Source: Bacillota bacterium
GTDB lineage: Bacteria; Bacillota_E; Sulfobacillia; Sulfobacillales; Sulfobacillaceae
Assembly (NCBI GenBank): GCA_021802225.1
Contig: JAKAAS010000162.1
Span: 1-5,521 of the forward strand
Direction of reading: 5' to 3'
Length of the DNA stretch: 5,521 bases
Position 1 is the stretch's first letter. Each line of letters starts with the position of its first letter. A program made the position numbers and the translations under genes. Below are positions 1 through 5,521 of this stretch, piece after piece. Under the pieces are notes generated by a model. The model did not search any database. It had not been told where the DNA came from and worked only from the letters and a program-made list of their open reading frames with translations.

Positions 1-56
1 CGTCATGCAGTGAGTTTTGCCACATCAGTGTGACCTCTTTTCGTTTTGGGATGACG

Positions 57-86
57 TTGTGAGTGCTAAGTAGGTAGGCTATAAAC
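57..86 (-). repeat. Degenerate terminal CRISPR repeat
   Basis: The last 16 bases (71-86, TAGGTAGGCTATAAAC) match the array repeat exactly, while only 5 of the first 14 bases match. Decay confined to one half of a terminal repeat is typical of the trailer end of a CRISPR array. In crRNA orientation the lost half is the 3' half carrying the ATTGAAAC handle. This copy marks the array's oldest end and fixes its direction. Confidence 0.85.
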
Positions 87-352
87 TCCTGGGGACTCAG
101 GCCGGCATTCCGGGCGGCGAAAGTTTCAATTCCTCATAGGTAGGCTATAAACTTGATTTGATGGGCTTGAGCTTCTGTCGCCCAGCGGGGTTTCAATTCC
201 TCATAGGTAGGCTATAAACCGGAGGCGCCGCGACGCCGTAGGCGGCGAAGTCTTTGTTTCAATTCCTCATAGGTAGGCTATAAACTGCTCTGGTCTCGCC
301 GGAGTGGCGGGCCATCATCGTCGTTTCAATTCCTCATAGGTAGGCTATAAAC
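57..352 (-). CRISPR. CRISPR array with 30-nt repeats, 4 spacers
   Basis: Four identical 30-nt repeats lie at 123-152, 190-219, 256-285 and 323-352. On the plus strand each begins GTTTCAATTCCTCATAGG and ends TAGGCTATAAAC. A fifth, degenerate copy lies at 57-86. The four spacers (87-122, 153-189, 220-255, 286-322) are 36-37 nt and unrelated to each other by eye. The reverse complement of the repeat ends in ATTGAAAC, the known 5' handle of many type I-A, I-B and III crRNAs. The degenerate copy sits at the left, where the trailer end would be if the array is read on the minus strand. Both facts agree on minus-strand transcription with the leader to the right of 352. The repeat has only a weak CCT/AGG dyad, as in the unstructured repeats of those types. 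No cas genes are in the window, so the subtype is inferred from the repeat alone. Identical repeats suggest the array is recent or maintained. Confidence 0.95.
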
Positions 353-396
353 CCGGTAACCCCGCTCCTCATCAAGGGTGCTAGGGAGCTCTGGCG

Positions 397-413
397 CTGG
401 CATAGAATGCCAG
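397..413. repeat. 7-bp inverted repeat (hairpin)
   Basis: CTGGCAT (397-403) and ATGCCAG (407-413) form a perfect stem around the 3-nt loop AGA. It lies about 45 bp from the left array's leader-proximal repeat. No T-run follows on the minus strand; on the plus strand it is followed by ATTATTC, which is too interrupted for a typical terminator. The role is unknown. Confidence 0.5.
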
Positions 414-434
414 ATTATTCTCGCCTATCCCTCC

Positions 435-455
435 AACGCCCACAGCGTGGGCGTT
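435..455. repeat. 9-bp inverted repeat (strong hairpin)
   Basis: AACGCCCAC (435-443) and GTGGGCGTT (447-455) are perfect complements with a 3-nt loop, giving a very stable G+C-rich stem. On the minus strand, downstream of the lipoprotein gene, the stem is followed by GGAGGGATAG rather than T residues. It could still end or protect the operon mRNA, or act as a structural element of the leader; the sequence does not decide between these. Confidence 0.6.
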
Positions 456-470
456 TGCCGAATTCACCCC

Positions 471-518
471 CTGTCGTCGATCCCCCGGGGTTTTTGCGCT
501 ACCGAAGGTCGACGACAG
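471..518. repeat. 10-bp inverted repeat with 28-nt loop
   Basis: CTGTCGTCGA (471-480) and TCGACGACAG (509-518) are perfect complements separated by 28 nt. The loop contains the palindrome CCCCGGGG (483-490) followed by TTTTT on the plus strand. The arms begin about 40 bp beyond the lipoprotein stop codon. This could be a long hairpin at the 3' end of the operon transcript or a protein-binding dyad. Its function is unknown. Confidence 0.5.
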
Positions 519-556
519 AGACTGGCGGCCTGTCTGACCGGTGAGTGTGCGACCCG

Positions 557-1831
557 TTACGATAACGCGGTCCCGCAACGAGTACAAAATTTTTCGTGCG
601 TGATAAACGTGGCCCCACAATGCGGACAACGCACCCGCAAGGCCTGGCGGCGTCGGGAGGACCGTCCGCCCCAAAGGGCCAGACCGGCAGCAATCACCGC
701 CCCCAAACCCACGGCGGCTACATGGTCCCACCGCAAGGTCGTCCATGTGACGTCCGTCGTCCACAGCCCATCAGAAGCCAGCGTGGCAGAATGGGCTTGG
801 ACGGTGCCACCCAACGGTACGTGATAGGCAGTTCGCCAGCCAACCAGCCCGTTCCAGCCGTTAGGTGTGTGCAAATTCCACCCCGCCCACGTCGATGGCA
901 ACAGCCACAACGAAGACGGGGTAAACGTTAACGCGGTGGTGTACGTCTTTCGCCAAAAGGTTGGAGGTTTTGTCGTCGTCGTGGCATGCAGGGTGCCCCA
1001 AAGGCTATCGGATCCCGGCTTTAACGACACCTGGGCCGTCCACGAGGGAACGCCCTGGTGAGACGTCTCATGAGCATGGGAATCGGCGCGGTGCCACCAA
1101 GACACAATGGCGGATTGGGTCGCCGGACTCATGGCATGCCAGGTTTTCGCCCCAAACGTCATGGTCCATGTACTGGATACGTGCGGTGTAGGGCTTAAGG
1201 TCACGGGCAATTGCAGCGTCCAATGCGGACGATACCACTGTACACCCCAATTCGCCGGCTGTGATCCCTGCTGCAGCGCATGACCCCACGACGGTTGGCC
1301 CGACGGCACGATCCAAGGCGGGCGAACCGTGTCCTGGCTGGCGCTGCTTTCCCAATTCCCCGCATAACTATTATGGGCAGCCTGCAGGGCCCGGGTGACC
1401 CAATTCCACTGATTGCCCGAATTGTTGTTCGGATCATGTACCACATAGGTTCGCGCCCAGGGCACACCCGAAGATGCCAGGGTCACCGGGTGAAAAGCCT
1501 GGGTTCCGGTGGCTGCCTGAAGAATGTGGTTCAGTTGGGCCAGCGTGCGAAACGAATCGGTAATGGTCCACACATCCTGACCAGAGTGGTTCTTCGTCGG
1601 CCCGGACACCACCGCGCCGGGCGGTTTGGCTTTTTGCAGCAACGTGGTCACTTGGGCTGGAGTAAGATGGCCCACAGTCGTTAAATTGTGCGGGGTATCC
1701 GCTGCGGTCCAGGTAATCGTTCCGGACCCGTTGGGCTGAACCTGGGTAGTGACCGACACAGTCGCGCCACACCCCGCCAGAGTCAGGGCCAACAAGCCGC
1801 CGCTGACACCCCAAAGAATGCGCCGCTGCAT
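557..1831 (-). CDS. Trp-rich membrane lipoprotein, C-terminal zinc ribbon
   Basis: This encodes 424 aa. Residues 1-21 form a lipoprotein signal: MQRR, a hydrophobic stretch, then the lipobox LAGC with Cys21 as the predicted lipidated residue. The following region (about 24-45, with PNGSGTITW) resembles the start of LppM/DUF3153-type lipoprotein domains, but that resemblance is weak and from memory. Residues 46-365 form a large exported region unusually rich in tryptophan (28 Trp in the whole protein) and in Thr, Ser and His. A hydrophobic segment at about 369-388 is followed by the positive stretch RSSRRR and then a zinc ribbon with CPHCG (Cys402, Cys405) and CTRCG (Cys416, Cys419), which should face the cytoplasm. 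The ATG has the Shine-Dalgarno site GGAGGG (1839-1844) 7 nt upstream and overlaps the preceding gene's stop codon as TAATG, so translation is probably coupled. The specific function is unknown; a link between an outer-surface domain and a cytoplasmic zinc ribbon is my inference from topology. Confidence 0.85.
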   Translation of the reverse strand: MQRRILWGVSGGLLALTLAGCGATVSVTTQVQPNGSGTITWTAADTPHNLTTVGHLTPAQVTTLLQKAKPPGAVVSGPTKNHSGQDVWTITDSFRTLAQLNHILQAATGTQAFHPVTLASSGVPWARTYVVHDPNNNSGNQWNWVTRALQAAHNSYAGNWESSASQDTVRPPWIVPSGQPSWGHALQQGSQPANWGVQWYRPHWTLQLPVTLSPTPHVSSTWTMTFGAKTWHAMSPATQSAIVSWWHRADSHAHETSHQGVPSWTAQVSLKPGSDSLWGTLHATTTTKPPTFWRKTYTTALTFTPSSLWLLPSTWAGWNLHTPNGWNGLVGWRTAYHVPLGGTVQAHSATLASDGLWTTDVTWTTLRWDHVAAVGLGAVIAAGLALWGGRSSRRRQALRVRCPHCGATFITHEKFCTRCGTALS

Positions 1832-2427
1832 TATGCGGCCCTCCGCGTGGCCACGGCCCAGGATACCGTTCCCAGAATAGCCAAAACCAATCCCATTCCC
1901 ACATGCACGGACAAGGACAGCGATCCGCCCATCACGTTGCCCAAAAGTCCGCCACTGCCGCTATTTAAAGACTGGGTGATGCTGCCCACAATGTGGGCCA
2001 CGCCCAACACCAAGACAAATACCGTCAGCACGCTGCCCAAAAAGGCCGCGGACAAAAAGCGCTCCACGTCAGACCATCCCTTGATGCGCCAGGCCGGCAC
2101 CGCCGTCAAGGCTCCCAAGCCCAGCACCACCAACACCGCAATCCAGGCAAAAAATCCCAAGCGCAAGGGACTGACAGCCAATCCCGCAGGCAAGGACACG
2201 GCCGGCAGGAAGAGGCTGAGCAAAATGACCGCCAGCGAACCCAGCTTCCAAAAATCGCCGACTTGTGTCGTCAAGGTGACCGACCCGATAGACGGCAGAA
2301 TCGGCTGGGACGACGAAGAGGTCTGGGGCGAAGCGAGAGGCGCGGCCTGTGCCGGCACCGCCGTGCCGCATTTGCCGCAAAAGGCCTGGCCTTCATGAAC
2401 CGGAGCACCGCATTCGAGACAATTCAT
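1831..2427 (-). CDS. Zinc-ribbon multi-pass membrane protein
   Basis: This encodes 198 aa, counted from the ATG at 2427. That start is preceded by GAGGAGG at 8-nt spacing and places the zinc ribbon at the extreme N-terminus, as is usual in this architecture. An in-frame start at 2460 would add 11 residues but has no comparable ribosome site. The N-terminal ribbon is MNCLECG (Cys3, Cys6) and FCGKCG (Cys17, Cys20). A Pro/Ser/Gln-rich linker (about 23-45) leads to about four hydrophobic segments (roughly 62-82, 91-111, 126-148 and 171-193), ending in TRRAA. Zinc ribbons of this kind are common on bacterial membrane proteins of unknown role. The gene overlaps the downstream lipoprotein gene by one base, and that product carries its own zinc ribbon at the opposite end, so the two probably work together. 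I recognise no enzyme motif. The gap to recD2 upstream is 82 bp, so co-transcription with it is possible but unproven. Confidence 0.85.
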   Translation of the reverse strand: MNCLECGAPVHEGQAFCGKCGTAVPAQAAPLASPQTSSSSQPILPSIGSVTLTTQVGDFWKLGSLAVILLSLFLPAVSLPAGLAVSPLRLGFFAWIAVLVVLGLGALTAVPAWRIKGWSDVERFLSAAFLGSVLTVFVLVLGVAHIVGSITQSLNSGSGGLLGNVMGGSLSLSVHVGMGLVLAILGTVSWAVATRRAA

Positions 2428-2435
2428 GAATAATT

Positions 2436-2442
2436 CCTCCTC
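2436..2442 (-). promoter_or_regulatory. Ribosome binding site deciding the zinc-ribbon start
   Basis: The minus strand reads GAGGAGG here, followed by 8 nt and ATG at 2427. This near-perfect Shine-Dalgarno site supports the shorter start of the zinc-ribbon membrane protein over the upstream in-frame start at 2460. Confidence 0.85.
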
Positions 2443-2474
2443 AAATTTTTTTGGAGTCACACCCTTCGCACCCT

Positions 2475-2508
2475 GCCTGAGCCGGAGGGCTCAGGCTTGA
2501 GGATTTTT
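2475..2508 (+). terminator. Hairpin between recD2 and the zinc-ribbon gene
   Basis: GCCTGAGCC (2475-2483) and GGCTCAGGC (2488-2496) form a perfect 9-bp stem with a 4-nt loop. On the plus strand a T5 run follows at 2504-2508, seven bases after the stem. On the minus strand, the direction of the genes, no T-run follows (the next bases are AGGGTGCG). It looks more like a weak terminator of opposing transcription, or a partial block or mRNA-processing stem between recD2 and the next gene, than a full intrinsic terminator for recD2. Confidence 0.45.
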
Positions 2509-2509
2509 G

Positions 2510-4732
2510 TTAACACGATGGGGCGCGCAAAGCTTCCGGCAACCGAGTTTGCCGATTGCCGCCATCGCCGCGCTTCAGCGCTAGCCAGAGCACGGAGGCT
2601 TCCGTAAACAGCCAGAGCTCTTCGCGAGCCCGGGTCATGGCGGTGTAGACCAAGTTGCGGTACAGCATCACATAGGCGTCGTAAAAGAGGGAACAGACCA
2701 CCACAGGATATTCCGAGCCTTGGGATTTGTGGACGGTGGTGGCGTAAGCCAGCCGCAAATCCCGGCCTTCCGTCGGTGAAAAGGCCACCACGTGATCGGC
2801 AAACTGCACCCAAAGCCGTGCGCCGTTATCGTCATCGGGCCCATCGGGCCGAATATCGATAACCTGGCCCATATCGCCGTTGAAGACGTTGTGCGCATAA
2901 GCGTTCTTGATTTGCATCACCCGGTCTCCCACCCGGAAAGAGAGGCCGCCTTGCGCCGTCCAGATCGGATCGTGCGGACCGGCCGGATTCATCATATCCC
3001 GCAACAAGGGATTCAGAGCATCCGTGCCCAAAGGGCCGCGGCGAATCGGGGTCAGCACTTGGATATCGTGCCAAGGGCGTCCGGCTTGATGCAACGCCTG
3101 AATGCGTGCCAGCAAATCCCGTTGGACCCCGGTCTTATCGGCACCCTTCTCATATCGCGCAATCATCACGTCGGCGTTGGCTGGCGGCACCCGGTGGGCC
3201 AACAAGTCATGGGCCGCGACGGTAATTCCCGAATTGGACCGGAAATTGTGAGTCAACGCGTACACCGGCACTAACTGGCTGTCAATCAGATCTTTCAGCA
3301 CACTGCCCGGCCCGACTGACGGCAACTGGTGGGCATCGCCAATCCACACCACCCGCGTGTGGGCTGCCAGTGCTTGCCACAACGCACTGGCCAATGGCAA
3401 ATCCATCATCGACACTTCATCGACAATCAGCCAGGCGACATCCAGCGGATCCTCCGCGTTTTTGAGAAACGCCATATCGGTCGGTGACCAGCCTAACAGT
3501 CGGTGCAAAGTCAAGGCGGGATGGCCGGTCACCGCCGTCATCCGCTGAGCGGCCCGGGCTGTCGGTGCGGCCAAGACAATCTGGTCGGAGGGCACGCCTT
3601 CATGCTGCGTTAACCAGGTCAGAAGCCCGTGCAAAATCGTGGTTTTGCCGGTCCCGGGACCGCCCGTGATAATGCTGAAAGCGGACTGCACGGCCCCGGC
3701 CAACGCGGCGCGTTGTGCGGACGCATACGTCATGTGCGTCTGGTTTTCCAACCAGGCCCAGTCGACGCCGGACACTCCGTCTGGTCCGTCTGGATGGCGG
3801 CGGATATCTCGGGCTAGGCGCCGCTCCATCCGATCCACCCAGGCCAAGAGCCACCGGCCTTCCGCGTCTTGGACGACATCGGGCAAGGCCGCCAGCCGAG
3901 ATTGCAGAGCCCCCAACGCCGCCCGCACGGTTTCGGAATCTTGGTCGTGCAACAGCTCCACCGCCCGATCTTGCAATTGATCGGAGGTTTGAAAACAGTC
4001 GCCTTGGGTCAACGCCGTCTCCAACCCAAAGCGCCAGACCGCTTCCAGCCGTTCGGGGCTTAAAGGGGCCCAGCCCAGCGACAACGCCATCCGGTCCGCG
4101 GTATGAAAGCCCACGCCCCAGGTGTCCTGGGTCAAGGCATAAGGGTTCGCCCGGACCCGAGCCATGGCGCGGGGGCCGTACTGAGCCGTCAACCGGCGGG
4201 CCACGGAAGGATCGATATCCCACTGCAACAACCAGATAATCACGTCATCGGCGCCCTGGTGGTCGCGGAAGAATTGCTGCCACAGGTGAGCTTTATGCTC
4301 GGATACGCCTTTCAGCGCCGTGAGCCGCTCCGGATGCTCTCGTAGCATCGACAACGTGTCCGTGCCGAATGCGGCCACTAGTTTCGCCGCCGTTTTCTCA
4401 CCCAAATGCGGACAATGGGCGGTCGATAAATACCGGACCAGTCCCGATGCCGTCACCGGATCGGCGGCCCGAGCGGCTTGGACATGAAATTGCCGTCCAT
4501 AACGAGGATGCGTATCCCAGTAGCCGTAGAACAACAGCGGCTGGTGAAAGGACAGATCGCCCAGCGCGCCGACCACCGTGACAATCTCCGTCGCGTCCGA
4601 TCCTGCGGTTTGCAACTCCGCTACTCCCACACACCATTCGGTGTCCGGATGGCGATAGCGAATCTGGTGCAAACGGCCTGCCAGGGTTTCGATTGAGTGC
4701 TGAATCGGTGGCCGTCGTTCGGTTGTGGGCAC
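2510..4732 (-). CDS. recD2: RecD2-type ATP-dependent DNA helicase
   Basis: This encodes 740 aa, a normal length for RecD2 (YrrC-like) helicases of bacteria lacking a full RecBCD partnership. RecD2 is a superfamily 1B 5'-to-3' DNA helicase acting in DNA repair and replication-fork maintenance. The N-terminal part (about 1-90) fits the OB-like domain, and helix-hairpin-helix segments follow (LGEKTAAKLVAAFG at 110-123 and the region around 138-150). Helicase motifs appear in order: Q340 before motif I; Walker A GGPGTGKTT (357-365); motif II DEVSMMD (438-444); motif III GDAHQLPSVGPG (465-476); NFRS (496-499); the UvrD_C_2-type motif TVHKSQGSEYPVV (666-678); and YTAMTRAREELWLF (696-709). All key residues look intact. 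The start is GTG at 4732, with AAGGAGGG (4740-4747) 7 nt upstream. The gene begins only 28 bp from the last repeat of the right-hand array, so its promoter must lie inside or beyond that array. I could not identify one. Confidence 0.95.
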   Translation of the reverse strand: MPTTERRPPIQHSIETLAGRLHQIRYRHPDTEWCVGVAELQTAGSDATEIVTVVGALGDLSFHQPLLFYGYWDTHPRYGRQFHVQAARAADPVTASGLVRYLSTAHCPHLGEKTAAKLVAAFGTDTLSMLREHPERLTALKGVSEHKAHLWQQFFRDHQGADDVIIWLLQWDIDPSVARRLTAQYGPRAMARVRANPYALTQDTWGVGFHTADRMALSLGWAPLSPERLEAVWRFGLETALTQGDCFQTSDQLQDRAVELLHDQDSETVRAALGALQSRLAALPDVVQDAEGRWLLAWVDRMERRLARDIRRHPDGPDGVSGVDWAWLENQTHMTYASAQRAALAGAVQSAFSIITGGPGTGKTTILHGLLTWLTQHEGVPSDQIVLAAPTARAAQRMTAVTGHPALTLHRLLGWSPTDMAFLKNAEDPLDVAWLIVDEVSMMDLPLASALWQALAAHTRVVWIGDAHQLPSVGPGSVLKDLIDSQLVPVYALTHNFRSNSGITVAAHDLLAHRVPPANADVMIARYEKGADKTGVQRDLLARIQALHQAGRPWHDIQVLTPIRRGPLGTDALNPLLRDMMNPAGPHDPIWTAQGGLSFRVGDRVMQIKNAYAHNVFNGDMGQVIDIRPDGPDDDNGARLWVQFADHVVAFSPTEGRDLRLAYATTVHKSQGSEYPVVVCSLFYDAYVMLYRNLVYTAMTRAREELWLFTEASVLWLALKRGDGGNRQTRLPEALRAPSC

Positions 4733-4830
4733 GACAGTTCCCTCCTTGAAGTATCAATACGTTTTACTCCTTATGAGGAGAATCGGATTAAGGTGACCGC
4801 CGGGAATGGGTGCATGGATTCGACGATTAT

Positions 4831-4852
4831 GTTTCACTCCTGTTTCACTCCT
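4831..4852 (+). repeat. 11-bp tandem duplication at a repeat boundary
   Basis: GTTTCACTCCT occurs twice back to back (4831-4841 and 4842-4852). The second copy is the start of the full repeat at 4842. Removing the first copy leaves a 33-nt spacer (4798-4830), which fits the rest of the array, so this is best read as a slippage or repair duplication inside an established array. Confidence 0.8.
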
Positions 4853-5478
4853 CATCAGGGTAATCGGATTAATGTAACGGTTAGTGGTGGAGGCCTTGCA
4901 GCACGGCCTGGTCGTTTCACTCCTCATAAGGTAATCAGATTAATGTAACTGAGCCAATAGGGCCGTGCGTTTACCCCACGGAAGTTTCACTCCTCATAAG
5001 GTAATCAGATTAATATAACCTTGGGCATGCATGTATCCTATGTGTCTCACGCCGTTTCACTTCTCACAAGGTAATCAGATTAATGGGACAGGGGACAGGA
5101 TCCTCATACCGCGTGGCTGGGTGGTTTCACTCCTCATGAAGGTAATCAGATTAATGGGACTAAGGATAGCGGGAAAACCCCGGAATGCGGTGGGCAGTTT
5201 CACTCCTCATAAGGTAATTGGATTAATGGGACATGGATTTATTACGTCAACACGGCAAGCGGATGTTTCACTCTCCAGGAGGGCGATCGGATTAATGGTA
5301 CTTTCGACGGCAACAGTAGGCCTGTACCCGTTACGTTTTCACTCCTCAACAAGGTAATCAGATTAATGAGACCTGGGTACTACGATTAGCGCATAGGTAC
5401 GATCAAGTTTCACTCCTCATCAAGGAAATCAGATTAATGTGACGATGTCGGATACCGCATGACGGAGTATTTGGTTGT

Positions 5479-5521
5479 GTTTCACTCCTCATAGTCGCAG
5501 TAATCCGATTTCTTTTATGAG
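5479..5521 (-). repeat. Divergent repeat copy at the window edge
   Basis: The copy starts with the consensus GTTTCACTCCTCATA, then carries extra bases (GTCGC) before AGTAATCCGATT. It loses the usual TTAATGNNAC end in favour of TTCTTTTATGAG. It may be the leader-side end of the right-hand array, a repeat damaged by insertion, or the junction with a different sequence. The window stops here, so the choice cannot be made. Confidence 0.6.

Larger units (their letters stand above)
353..556 (-). promoter_or_regulatory. Probable CRISPR leader with three inverted repeats
   Basis: This 204-bp gap lies between the stop codon of the lipoprotein gene and the first repeat of the left array. In the inferred minus-strand direction it is where the array leader and promoter should be. 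It is not strikingly A+T-rich, and I found no well-spaced -35/-10 pair. It contains three perfect inverted repeats: 7-bp arms CTGGCAT/ATGCCAG at 397-413 with a 3-nt loop; 9-bp arms AACGCCCAC/GTGGGCGTT at 435-455 with a 3-nt loop; and 10-bp arms CTGTCGTCGA/TCGACGACAG at 471-480 and 509-518 around 28 nt. None is followed by a T-run on the minus strand, so they are not typical intrinsic terminators. The leader role is inferred from position; the repeats are seen directly. Confidence 0.5.
4761..5521 (-). CRISPR. Degenerate CRISPR-like array, 11 repeats, cut by window end
   Basis: Repeats start at 4761, 4842, 4914, 4984, 5054, 5124, 5197, 5265, 5335, 5407 and 5479. They are 36-38 nt, separated by unrelated spacers of 32-36 nt (the first gap is 44 nt because of an 11-bp duplication), giving a period near 70 bp. 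On the plus strand the consensus is GTTTCACTCCTCAT, an optional base, AAGGTAATCAGATTAATG, then two variable bases and AC. Only two internal copies come close to identity (4914 and 4984, one difference). The others differ by several bases or an indel after CTCAT. The last copy (5479 onward) departs strongly after CTCATAG and runs to the window edge. The regular spacing and non-repeated spacers indicate CRISPR; the variability suggests an array no longer kept uniform, or another repeat family. The reverse-complement repeat ends in AGTGAAAC, similar to the left array's ATTGAAAC, so minus-strand reading toward recD2 is likely. Confidence 0.7.

Noticed and set aside
1..56. Trailer-side sequence left of the array as a gene or terminator
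   Set aside because: It shows only a short dyad (CGTCAT at 1-6, ATGACG at 51-56) and a 4-bp CACA/TGTG stem, too weak to call.
87..322. Left-array spacers matching genes in this window (self-targeting)
   Set aside because: By eye no spacer shares a long stretch with the genes here. The only shared run noticed, GGCGGCGAA between two spacers, is short and G+C-rich.
435..455. Strong hairpin as the intrinsic terminator of the lipoprotein operon
   Set aside because: The stem is stable but followed by GGAGGGATAG on the minus strand, so it lacks the U-tract needed.
381..931. Several other open frames on both strands at 378-931, overlapping the lipoprotein gene and leader
   Set aside because: They overlap the well-supported lipoprotein gene or the hairpin-rich leader, have low-complexity Arg/Pro-rich translations and no ribosome site worth reporting.
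2428..2460. Longer start (209 aa) for the zinc-ribbon membrane protein
   Set aside because: The extra 11 residues have no good upstream ribosome site, while the ATG at 2427 has GAGGAGG at ideal spacing and puts the first cysteine at residue 3.
2475..2496. Hairpin as a full intrinsic terminator for recD2
   Set aside because: On the minus strand the stem is followed by AGGGTGCG with no T-run; the T-run is on the other side.
4826..4831. CATAAT on the minus strand as a -10 box for recD2
   Set aside because: No acceptable -35 sequence lies about 17 bp upstream, and the match is within a spacer/repeat junction, so chance is likely.
4697..5357. Plus-strand open frames of 83 and 108 codons over the right-hand array
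   Set aside because: Their peptides repeat FTPH..VI.LM because they translate the DNA repeats. Neither has a convincing ribosome site or a recognisable domain.

Overview
The window (about 5.5 kb, G+C-rich in the genes) carries three protein genes, all on the minus strand, between two CRISPR-type repeat arrays. The organism is probably a bacterium of the Firmicutes type. The evidence is strong purine-rich Shine-Dalgarno sites (AAGGAGGG, GAGGAGG, GGAGGG) before all three genes, a RecD2 helicase, a lipobox lipoprotein and zinc-ribbon membrane proteins. The moderately high G+C and the tryptophan-rich exported protein would suit a Sulfobacillus- or Alicyclobacillus-like lineage, but that placement is a guess.

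Layout, left to right. Positions 57-352 are a small CRISPR array: four identical 30-nt repeats, one degenerate terminal repeat at the left end, and four spacers of 36-37 nt. Its reverse-complement repeat ends in ATTGAAAC, the usual crRNA 5' handle, so the array is probably read on the minus strand. The leader would then lie in 353-556, which holds no convincing gene but has three perfect inverted repeats. Next is a gene for a tryptophan-rich lipoprotein with a C-terminal membrane segment and zinc ribbon (557-1831). It overlaps by one base (TAATG) a gene for a membrane protein with an N-terminal zinc ribbon (1831-2427). An 82-bp gap with a hairpin separates these from a complete recD2-type DNA helicase gene (2510-4732).

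Positions 4761-5521, immediately upstream of recD2, hold a second array of eleven 36-38-nt repeats at about 70-bp spacing with unrelated spacers. Here almost every repeat differs from the others, as in a decaying CRISPR array or an unusual repeat family. Its repeats share their first bases and a TCCTCAT core with the left array and point the same way. The window cuts this array at its right edge.

No cas gene is present, so nothing here proves that either array is active. All genes and the inferred direction of both arrays run right to left. The two zinc-ribbon proteins are probably co-translated and may act together at the membrane. RecD2 is a DNA-repair helicase and its position between two arrays may be coincidence. 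The points most worth a second look are the degenerate right-hand array with a conserved AATC-N-GATT dyad inside its repeats, the relationship between the two arrays, and the uncharacterised zinc-ribbon membrane pair.
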